Assembly (NCBI GenBank): GCA_029259635.1
Contig: JAJDEU010000019.1
Coordinates: 1 to 64,000 of the forward strand
Length of the DNA stretch: 64,000 bases
Origin: Planctomycetota bacterium
GTDB taxonomy: Bacteria > Planctomycetota > UBA1135 > GCA-002686595
Direction: 5' to 3'
Of the stretch, positions 16,807-24,450 are shown piece by piece. The number at the start of each line of letters is the position of its first letter. The stretch's first letter is position 1. A model generated the notes under the pieces. The model worked only from the letters and a program-made list of their open reading frames with translations. It did not search any database and was not told where the DNA came from. Position numbers and translations under genes: made by a program.

Positions 16807-19800
16807 CTAAAGTCGCAAAGTCAACTTGCGCTCGCCGCCCGCGCGAAGAGTGACGGATTTCTTGGCGCTCGATCCAGAACGGGTCAGCGCGGTGACGCGA
16901 TAGGTTCCTGCCGGGAGCGGACCGATGCGGCGCTGACCACTCAGTCCGGTGACAAAATGCTCTTGAGCATCGAAGGCCGTGTTGAACAAGTTGGAGACGT
17001 CGCGCCCGTCCGCATCCTCGACCAAGAACGAAACGGACATCAGCTCGCGACCATCCTTGGCCGTCACGATCAAGAAAGCCCCCAGCTCGACGGGCAAGCG
17101 GACAGCTGCGTTCTCTCCTTCACGAACCTCGACCGCAACCTCGACGGCGCTCACGAACTCCACCGATCGCGCGAAGAACGAATAGGCGCCGGGGGCGAGA
17201 CCTTCGTAACGAGCGATTCCATCGGCGTCCGACTTGGCGGTCGCCACCGCGCTGACCAGTCCGCCGCTCGAGTCGCGCGCGAAGATCGCGGCATTCGCGC
17301 AGACGCGGCCCAGGTTGTCCGTCACGCGGACATCCACCGCTCCCGCGGGCACCGACTGAATCTGAACGTCGCGCAGCCACTGATCTTGCCCGAGTTCAAT
17401 CCCATCGAGCTTCGCACCCGCGAGGTGTCCGTGAGGCATCGTCGCGAGTTGATAGTTACCCGGCGCTAGGTTGGGCAGCTCGAACCTGCCGTTCGCATCC
17501 GTGGTAGTCATAATGTACCGATGCGCGAAGACCTGCTCTGCTGAGGCTCCCATTCCCGGCGCCAAAGTCACGCCAACATTGGCGAGGGCACCGCCCTCTT
17601 TATCCGTCACGGCACCTTCGATTCCACCACCCGGAATAGTGACGTCGATCAGCACTTCGGGCTTGTCCTCAATGTCGTGCACAAAGGCGAACACGCTGAC
17701 CTCGCCGGCGGAACTGCCTATGCGATTGACGCTGAGTTGATAAGCACCCGGCCCATCGAGCGTCATTCGGTAGCCGCCTTTCTCATCCACCCCAGTCATC
17801 TTCGCCTCCGCCGTCGAACCGGCCTCGATGGATTTGAGAATGACCATCGCACCGACAAAAGGCTCGTCTCCCACGGTCACTCGCCCACTCAATTGGATCG
17901 GACTCCTCGGAAGTGCGCCGAGAACGACGTGGTTCTCCGTACCCTCTTTAACCGTCACCTGCGCGCTCTTCATGGACGACATGCGCTGAGTCATCGAGTC
18001 CCCTTTGTCGGTCGAACTCCAGTCGGCCTTCAAGTCCATCGCCACAACGTTCCAATTTCCCGGATCGACATGGGCGAACTCAAAACGACCATTCGAATCG
18101 GATTCGGCCAGACTCGTATCGAAGTTGCCGCGCTCCCATTGTACGAGCGTGATGACCCGCCCTTCCGCCGGCTTGCCCTCCTCGAAAATCTCACCGGTAA
18201 TTCGGCCGCCACGTTTGAGTTGCAGCGCAACGCCGTTGACTTTTTTTCCCGCCTCAAGCTCGACCATAGAGGCATCGCTCTTCGCGAATCCTGCGGCGAG
18301 GGCGCGGATTGCAACTTCGCCCGGTCGAACGCCCGACAAAGTGAAACGCCCGCGATCATCCGACCGGGTCGTAGGCCCCCCGCGCGAGCTCGCGAATTGC
18401 GCTTCCCACTTCGACTCTCCCGAATCGACGAAGACTTGAGCGTCTGCGAGCGCGACTCCATCTGGGTCCAGTACAACGCCGTCGATCGTTCCGGGAACGG
18501 ACAGAAGAAACTGGAGCGCTTCTCGCGTGGGCAGCTCGATCGTCTGCGATTCTGCGTTCGCAAAGCCCTCGGCCTCGACGTCGACTCGCCAACTTCCCGC
18601 GATCAACTCTCCGAGCGTGAAGCTGCCGGCCGGGTCCTCAAACTCGCCGGATTGTTCGTTCGTGGCGGTCTTGCCGATCGCGCCATCGACAATGCGAACA
18701 GCGGTCACTCTAAAGTTCGGAATGGGAAGGCCGACTTCCGAGTTCACCATTCCGCGCAGCTCAAGTGGAACGCGCGCGACAAGCTGAAGGTCCGCGGTAT
18801 CCGGCTGAACGGCGTCTGCTCGAGCGGAGAGTTCCTGAGCGCCGTCCTCCAGGCTGGCTTGAACCACGAACGGTCCGAGGCCCAGTCCGCTGATCTGGAA
18901 CGAACCATCGGGTCCACTCTGTGCGCTCCCCTTTGCACCGCGGAGCGCGTTAAAGGCCGAGATTCCAACCTGAAAGCTCTGATCGAAAGAGACGCGCACT
19001 TCCGCATGGCCTACAGGTGTTCCGTCTTCGCGAAGGACGTGTCCACTGATCGAGCTGCCGCGCGGAAGCACTAGAGTCACGCCCATCAGCTCTTCCCGAT
19101 TGAGAACGTGGACATCGAGCTTTTCACTGTCGAGAAAACCGGTTTGGAATGCGGCGAGGAAGATCTTCCCGGGCGGAAGATGATTCAGTGCAAAGCTGCC
19201 GTCTTTCCCCGAGACCGTCTTGCCGACGCGGTGATCGTCAAAGCCGAGGTAATCGCCGGGCATGATCGCGCGGAGCTCGGCACCCGGAATGGCTTCGCCC
19301 GTTTCGGTCAGGACTCGTCCCGAGACGACTCCGCCTCGGACGAGATCAAGGTCTCGCTCTACCTCCGCACATTCGGTGAGCTCGTCCAGCGCGACGAGTC
19401 TGGCAGCGAAGTTGTCCGAGGTCGCGAACAGCTTCGAGCCCGTAGCCGGCGCTACCGCTCGAACCTCATAGCGCCCGGCACCATCGGCTTTGCAGGTGTA
19501 GACCACCCTCTTCCCCGACTCTTGACCAAATACGTTGGCATTGATCAGTTGAACTCGCGTGCCCGCGACAAGACTCGGATCGCTCTCGCGAAGATCGAGA
19601 GGAGCGCGAACGGAACCGTGTACCCACGCGCCGCACCTGGGCGTGAGCACAATCATCGGCGAGCCGCCGAGCACAACCTCGACGGTCTCGTCCAGGTACA
19701 TGTGCCGACCGCGCACCATGAGATGCACCAGCGCGGGTTCGCGGTCGAACCGGAACGAGAACTCTCCTCCTTCGCCGACGGTGGTCTTCGCCAAGAGCTC

Positions 19801-20793
19801 TTTGCCGAGTGTTGCGTCGTGAGCTTGGACAAAATCGACGTAGTCTGTGGGTTCGGACAGCGCGAAGACCTCCAGCGTCTCGTCGAAGACGCGCAAGCTG
19901 TCCGGCGAGACCACTCGTCCGGTGAGCGACGCTTGCGCCTCGTCGCGCTTTCCTTCAAGCGCTATTCGGCTTGCGCCTAGGCCTCTTGGAAGGTCCTCAG
20001 AACGGAGAGCGCCCTCGCCTTGCCTCGCGCTCGCTTCCGCTCTCGACGGACTCGAGAGCAGCGAACTTTCGGCGTGAGAATCGAGCCTAGAGAGCTCCGG
20101 CTCCTCACTCTCCCAAAAGTAAGCGGTAGTTCCAGCGAGCAGCACGGCGCAAACAAGAATCGCAATCTTCTTCATAACGATGGCTCCCGTCAGCGCAGTT
20201 CCCGCGCCAACCACGGAAGGATCGAAGGGGATCGATCCGGAACGCCCGAACTCCACCAACGGGAGCAGAGCAGAGAGCCAGGCTTCACGACCACCTTCCA
20301 CGCGACTGTCGAGGTCCTCGCGCAGAGCTTCAAGCCCGCGCTTCAACCGCTGCCGAATCGTGCCCGAGCTCACGCCCAGTCGCTCTCCGATTTCGGTTGC
20401 GTTCAGTCCCTCGTAGTAGCGCAGAATGACCGACTCGCGATAGGGCTCGCGCAGCCCAACCAAAACATCGGCGAGCAGCTTCTGCTGTTCGATGCGCTCC
20501 AGCAAATCATCGCTGGAAGGCAAGTCGGGTTCGGGACGCTCAGACCGTTCGTGATCCGAGCGCGCGCGCTCACTCCGCGCCCTCTGAAGCATTCGATTGC
20601 GCAGCACCCGCCCCAGCCATCCGCGCGGCGACTCGTTCGTCGCGCGAGCGCCGGTCAGCGCCGCCATCCACGTCTCTTGCGCCAGGTCGTCGGCCGTCGA
20701 GGAGTCCGCTACGAGACTGCGCGCCAAGGCCTGAACCCAACCCACGTGGGCCAGCAGGTCATCGACGGAAGCGGTCTGAGAACGGGGATCCAT
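16807..20793 (-). CDS. ECF sigma factor fused through a membrane helix to an exported carboxypeptidase-regulatory-like array
   Basis: 1328 residues, one uninterrupted frame. Residues 20-75 match sigma-70 region 2 (DDLAQETWMAAL, SPRGWLGRVLRNRM) and 105-160 region 4 with its helix-turn-helix (NATEIGERLGVSSGTIRQRL). A single hydrophobic helix follows at 208-227 after Met207 (MKKIAILVCAVLLAG). The remaining 1100 residues hold about eleven beta-sandwich units opening with motifs such as ISGHVLREDGTPVGHAEV, IDGVVLDPDGVALADAQV and IEGAVTDKEGGALANVGV. Predicted topology is sigma domain in the cytoplasm and array outside. Planctomycetes are known for ECF factors with C-terminal extensions; a likely mechanism is release by proteolysis or conformational sensing. 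Met207 has a GGGAG eight bases upstream, so the exported half may also be made alone. No separate anti-sigma gene is seen. Confidence 0.85.
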   Translation of the reverse strand: MDPRSQTASVDDLLAHVGWVQALARSLVADSSTADDLAQETWMAALTGARATNESPRGWLGRVLRNRMLQRARSERARSDHERSERPEPDLPSSDDLLERIEQQKLLADVLVGLREPYRESVILRYYEGLNATEIGERLGVSSGTIRQRLKRGLEALREDLDSRVEGGREAWLSALLPLVEFGRSGSIPFDPSVVGAGTALTGAIVMKKIAILVCAVLLAGTTAYFWESEEPELSRLDSHAESSLLSSPSRAEASARQGEGALRSEDLPRGLGASRIALEGKRDEAQASLTGRVVSPDSLRVFDETLEVFALSEPTDYVDFVQAHDATLGKELLAKTTVGEGGEFSFRFDREPALVHLMVRGRHMYLDETVEVVLGGSPMIVLTPRCGAWVHGSVRAPLDLRESDPSLVAGTRVQLINANVFGQESGKRVVYTCKADGAGRYEVRAVAPATGSKLFATSDNFAARLVALDELTECAEVERDLDLVRGGVVSGRVLTETGEAIPGAELRAIMPGDYLGFDDHRVGKTVSGKDGSFALNHLPPGKIFLAAFQTGFLDSEKLDVHVLNREELMGVTLVLPRGSSISGHVLREDGTPVGHAEVRVSFDQSFQVGISAFNALRGAKGSAQSGPDGSFQISGLGLGPFVVQASLEDGAQELSARADAVQPDTADLQLVARVPLELRGMVNSEVGLPIPNFRVTAVRIVDGAIGKTATNEQSGEFEDPAGSFTLGELIAGSWRVDVEAEGFANAESQTIELPTREALQFLLSVPGTIDGVVLDPDGVALADAQVFVDSGESKWEAQFASSRGGPTTRSDDRGRFTLSGVRPGEVAIRALAAGFAKSDASMVELEAGKKVNGVALQLKRGGRITGEIFEEGKPAEGRVITLVQWERGNFDTSLAESDSNGRFEFAHVDPGNWNVVAMDLKADWSSTDKGDSMTQRMSSMKSAQVTVKEGTENHVVLGALPRSPIQLSGRVTVGDEPFVGAMVILKSIEAGSTAEAKMTGVDEKGGYRMTLDGPGAYQLSVNRIGSSAGEVSVFAFVHDIEDKPEVLIDVTIPGGGIEGAVTDKEGGALANVGVTLAPGMGASAEQVFAHRYIMTTTDANGRFELPNLAPGNYQLATMPHGHLAGAKLDGIELGQDQWLRDVQIQSVPAGAVDVRVTDNLGRVCANAAIFARDSSGGLVSAVATAKSDADGIARYEGLAPGAYSFFARSVEFVSAVEVAVEVREGENAAVRLPVELGAFLIVTAKDGRELMSVSFLVEDADGRDVSNLFNTAFDAQEHFVTGLSGQRRIGPLPAGTYRVTALTRSGSSAKKSVTLRAGGERKLTLRL

Positions 20794-20837
20794 GGCTCAC
20801 TTACCCCAATGCGCGGGAGCCCTGGGGTGTTACCACC

Positions 20838-20858
20838 ATCCTAGATTTATCCGAGGAT
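20838..20858. promoter_or_regulatory. Near-perfect palindrome upstream of the sigma-fusion gene
   Basis: ATCCTAGAT and ATCCGAGGAT face each other across TT, 45 bases before the ATG at 20793, in a locally AT-rich patch. Position and symmetry suit an operator or a promoter-overlapping site, possibly for autoregulation. It may instead be a weak hairpin after the FkbM gene, but no U-tract is present. Confidence 0.3.
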
Positions 20859-20931
20859 TTAGCGGCGCTCGCTCAGTCGTAGCCGCCGAAATCGCCCTGG
20901 CCGTGGTCGAGGCGCTCGTCGGCAGGATGTC

Positions 20932-21642
20932 TTAGCGCAATCCGAGTCGCCGCGGATGAATCAGCGTGTAATCCGAGCCGGTCTTACTGACGACTTGGAA
21001 CCCCGCCTCACCCATCAGTTTCAACGCTCGTGCCGTCTCACGCCAAGAGATGTGTGCTTCGAAGTGATGAAACTCGATACACAGCTGGTTCACCGGTGGA
21101 GCGTTCTTCAAGAGGTCCTCGATGACTTCATATTCGAAGCCTTCGATGTCCATCTTCACGAGGTCGATCAGGCTGTAGCCGCGTGAGTTCGCGAAGTCGC
21201 TGATGCTCGTGCAATCAAACTCCAAGTCACCGCCTTCACGGCTAACGGTGAACGAGCCCTCGTCGCTGTTAACCGGTTCGGAGAAACGCACCGCTCCGCT
21301 CTTCCCGGAGAGTCCCATCGGGAAGTACTCGATGTTTGACCGTTGATTCTCCGCGAGCTTCATCGTCGATATTCCTGTCGGCGACGGGTCGAACAGATCG
21401 ATGTGACAACCGAAGTTGTCGACGAGCTCGAGCTCGGTCGCGATCTCTCGACCGACTCCGCCGGAGATAATGATCGACTCCGAATTCAGAGTGTCCCCGT
21501 AGATCTGCCAGACGTTGAACTTCCCGTAGGGTTGGAGCGGGATATTCGCATCGCACCAGATCGCATCGAAAGCTCGGCGGGCGATGGCTTTCCACTGACG
21601 AATGGAATGGGGAGGCAACCAGGTGGGAACGAGCGTGCTCAT
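20932..21642 (-). CDS. FkbM-family methyltransferase
   Basis: 236 residues from the ATG at 21642. SAM-binding core: SIIISGGVGREIATELEL (motif I region, about 56-73), CHIDLFDPSP at the second strand, and the family hallmark LVKMDIEGFEYEVIEDLL (about 157-174), in which Asp and Glu sit on the active-site strand. FkbM enzymes O-methylate sugars, lipids or natural products, often in surface-polysaccharide loci. It ends 138 bases before the sigma-factor fusion on the same strand and is divergent from the HD-domain gene. No signal peptide, so cytoplasmic. Confidence 0.85.
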   Translation of the reverse strand: MSTLVPTWLPPHSIRQWKAIARRAFDAIWCDANIPLQPYGKFNVWQIYGDTLNSESIIISGGVGREIATELELVDNFGCHIDLFDPSPTGISTMKLAENQRSNIEYFPMGLSGKSGAVRFSEPVNSDEGSFTVSREGGDLEFDCTSISDFANSRGYSLIDLVKMDIEGFEYEVIEDLLKNAPPVNQLCIEFHHFEAHISWRETARALKLMGEAGFQVVSKTGSDYTLIHPRRLGLR

Positions 21643-21797
21643 TGAAGTGCAATAGAGGGTCGGGGGGACCCCCACTCATCGACCAGCTGGTCGAAACGCT
21701 TGAGCGGGCGCACGGGCCGGAAAGCTCCCAAAAAACGGGCTGGATCATCGGGAGATCGGGCGGATTAGGCCGATGGTGGGGGTATCCTTCCACTTCT

Positions 21798-22388
21798 ATG
21801 AAATCTGTCGATCAAGAGATGTTGGTCAAAGCCCTCGAGTTCGCGCTCGATGCCCATGGCGACCAAAAACGCAAGGGCAAGGACGTCCCTTACGTCAGTC
21901 ATCTACTCCAGGTCGCAGGCTTTGTACTGGAGTACGGCGGAGACGTCGAACTCGCGGTGGCGGCCCTCCTTCACGATGTCATCGAGGATTGTCCGGGCAC
22001 TTCCCTGGCGACCATTGAGAGCCGCTTCGGGACTCGCGTTGCCAAAGTCGTGCATGACTGCACCGATTTGATGGAGGAAGACACGCCGGATCAGAAGTCG
22101 GAGTGGCGTGTTCGCAAGGAGCGTTATCTCGCGCACATGCAAGCTGCGGACTTCGACACGCAGCTCGTCGCTTTGTGCGACAAGCTGCACAACCTCTCGA
22201 ACGTGCTCGCAGATTTGCGCGCGCATGGGGTCGAGACCTTTGCCAAGTTCAGCGCGGGTCCATTGCAACAGCTCTGGTACTACGACAGCGTTCGATTAGC
22301 TGTGTGCGACTCGCTGCCGGCTGGACTCGTTGCCGAGTACGAGCTGCACGTAACGAAGCTGAGAGAATACGTCGCCGTCGGTTCCTAG
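21798..22388 (+). CDS. HD-domain hydrolase resembling small ppGpp hydrolases
   Basis: 196 residues from the ATG at 21798; the upstream open frame to 21642 overlaps the divergent FkbM start and lacks family features. The metal-binding pattern is His35 (PYVSHLLQVA), His59-Asp60 in LLHDVIED, with Glu63-Asp64 of the RelA/SpoT hydrolase 'ED' motif, and a later Asp in LVALCDKLHNLSN. RKGKDVPYVSH matches the substrate loop of RSH/MESH1-like hydrolases. Without a synthetase domain it would only degrade its substrate, plausibly (p)ppGpp or a related nucleotide. Substrate is inferred from family likeness. Confidence 0.8.
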   Translation: MKSVDQEMLVKALEFALDAHGDQKRKGKDVPYVSHLLQVAGFVLEYGGDVELAVAALLHDVIEDCPGTSLATIESRFGTRVAKVVHDCTDLMEEDTPDQKSEWRVRKERYLAHMQAADFDTQLVALCDKLHNLSNVLADLRAHGVETFAKFSAGPLQQLWYYDSVRLAVCDSLPAGLVAEYELHVTKLREYVAVGS

Positions 22389-22482
22389 CCCGCATGATTG
22401 ATGACCACACGGGCGAAACACCACGAACGGCCGGCTGCGCCAGCCTTTCGGCTCGCGGCTCATGAATAATGCAGGCTAGCCG

Positions 22483-23991
22483 GTGAGTACTTCCAGCGAC
22501 GGACCGATGGCGACAGGTTCCCCAACTCCATGGAGCAAGCAGAGGAGCTTTCTCGTTCTTGCGGTCATCATCGCCGTCGCCGCGACGCTGCGCTTCGGAT
22601 TTGCCGCCAATAAGAGCCTGGTCCTCGACGAGTTCCACAGCTACTTCCACGCATCACGAAGCTCGGTCGACTCCTTCTTCCAGACCCTCAGGCTCGACAA
22701 TCACCCGCCGCTCTCGTTCGCGATGATCTCGGCGAGCCGCTCAATATTCGGCGAGAGCGAGCTCGCCCTCAGACTGCCGGCCATCCTCTTCGGCCTGACC
22801 GAACTTCTTCTCGTCGCGCGCATCGCAAAGCTGCTTGGCCTAAATCGCGGGCGACTCTTGGCTGTCGCTCTGCTCGCCGCCTCAAGTCTCCACCTCGACT
22901 TCTCAACGCAAGTGCGCATGTACGCGCTCCACGCTCTCGCCGTTACCGGGTTGGTGGAAGCCATACTCAGCACGCTCTCGATACAGCCGAACGAATCGAC
23001 AGCCATGCCGCGAACGCGCATCGCGCTCTGGCTGACCGTCGGCATGCTAAACCACTACTTCTTCGTCCAGTACGCGTTCTGGATCGCAGTCGCGGGACTC
23101 ATCGCCACCCGTCTCGACTGGAAGCGCCTGCGCGTATTCGTCTTCCCGACCGTGTGCGCGGCAGTCCTGTGCTTGCCCTGGTACGCCACGGGCTTTCGCG
23201 AGCAACTGGGCCACGAGCTTCCGCCAGGCGGTGACAACATCGGCGTCAAGGCACTCGGTGAGGCCTTCGTTCACATGTTCTTCCTCAACGTCCGCCTGGG
23301 AGGCGAGACGCTGCGCCAGGTGTTCATCTGCAGCGGCATTCTCACGTTTCTATCCGCGGTCATCGGATGCCTGATGTTCTTCGCGCGCTCGAACACAGGC
23401 CGTGATCGAGCGGGGCCGATCTTCGTCGCAACGATCGCGTTCTGGGTACCCGTAGCCACGACGGTGACCGCCGCGCTCTTCGCTCGGGCCGGATTCACCT
23501 GGCATTACGTTTTGCCCTCGGCAGCCGCACTGGCGATCTTCGCTGCTCACTTCGCGGATCAATCCCGCCTCGGAAGGGCGGTGGTGAGTTTCGCAATTGC
23601 GAGCGCATTCGCATTAAGCATCCTTAACGCGATGTCTCCTGGTACCGAAAACTTCCGCGGGGCCGTAAAGCTTGTTCTCGATCAGTTGCAACCGGGTGAC
23701 GCCGTTGTGTCGGTGGAATGGCAGCCTCCGCTGTTTCCGCAGGGACAACCGTACAACTACTACTCGACAAGAGTGGGTCTCATGAACAATGCACCTCAGT
23801 TGCTGCCGATGAACGGTGGATTTTCTGTTGCGTGGCCCGAGGACCTCTTGCGACACCAGCGCGTTTGGGTTCTTAGCTCACGCCTCCCGAACCAGGCGCT
23901 GTTGCTTCGGACCTTGCGTGAAAACTTCGAGCAAGTTTCGAGCGAGCGATTCGGATTCCAACCGACTGTGCTTCTGTTTGCGCTCCGTTAA
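22483..23991 (+). CDS. GT39-family (ArnT/PMT-like) membrane glycosyltransferase
   Basis: 502 residues from a GTG, 94 bases after the HD-domain gene on the same strand. First helix at about 23-42, then the catalytic-loop pair LVLDEFHSYF (near 46-55) and LDNHPPLSFAM (near 70-80): the Asp-Glu and HPPL signatures of lipid-phosphate sugar:acceptor transferases. About ten membrane segments precede a soluble C-terminal part from residue 390. It would act on the periplasmic face, moving a sugar from a polyprenyl carrier. This is the clearest GT39 of the four large sugar-transferase-like membrane proteins in the window. Confidence 0.88.
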   Translation: MSTSSDGPMATGSPTPWSKQRSFLVLAVIIAVAATLRFGFAANKSLVLDEFHSYFHASRSSVDSFFQTLRLDNHPPLSFAMISASRSIFGESELALRLPAILFGLTELLLVARIAKLLGLNRGRLLAVALLAASSLHLDFSTQVRMYALHALAVTGLVEAILSTLSIQPNESTAMPRTRIALWLTVGMLNHYFFVQYAFWIAVAGLIATRLDWKRLRVFVFPTVCAAVLCLPWYATGFREQLGHELPPGGDNIGVKALGEAFVHMFFLNVRLGGETLRQVFICSGILTFLSAVIGCLMFFARSNTGRDRAGPIFVATIAFWVPVATTVTAALFARAGFTWHYVLPSAAALAIFAAHFADQSRLGRAVVSFAIASAFALSILNAMSPGTENFRGAVKLVLDQLQPGDAVVSVEWQPPLFPQGQPYNYYSTRVGLMNNAPQLLPMNGGFSVAWPEDLLRHQRVWVLSSRLPNQALLLRTLRENFEQVSSERFGFQPTVLLFALR

Positions 23992-24450
23992 CTAACGCGC
24001 GCGCACGGCCACGTTTGTTTCGATAACTCGCGGGAGTTTAAATCGGAATGAACAATTTATCATCTCGATCAATTTGCGAAACGCTCGTGGGTAGGCTGGC
24101 TAGTTCCTGTACCTCGCCTCAATTCCGGCCTTACCCCCCGTCGATAGGAAATCAGCACTAGACAGAAATTGACATCAATCAGATGGGACTCTGCAACATC
24201 CAGCGGAGCGCCGACGCACTATCAAGATCGTAGGGGACCTTGATCCGCGTTCCACGCAAGGAACCGAGCCCACGAACTGATTGATCTGCTAGCAAGCCTT
24301 CTACGTATTTCGCTTGGAGCGATACGTCTCTTCTCAAGTGGTCCTTGTCGGATCGCTGTCAAAGACGAGCGTCCTTCGCACCGCCCCCTCACTCTCTAGT
24401 TCTGCACTCAGCGCGCGGGTTTCCTTCGCCGAGTTCAAGAACGTACCACC
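23992..24450. other. Intergenic region, 459 bases, no gene found
   Basis: Noticeably richer in A and T than its flanks, as expected for the promoter region of the exported DUF5060 protein. A lone TTGACA occurs at 24169-24174, but no matching -10 hexamer follows at proper spacing. No hairpin or repeat stands out. Confidence 0.4.

Noticed and set aside
17677..19074. 465-codon plus-strand frame opposite the sigma fusion
   Set aside because: Arg/His-rich with no recognisable features; an antisense by-product of high GC content in the real gene.
24169..24174. TTGACA as a housekeeping promoter -35 box
   Set aside because: No -10-like hexamer occurs 16-18 bases downstream, so there is no supported promoter.
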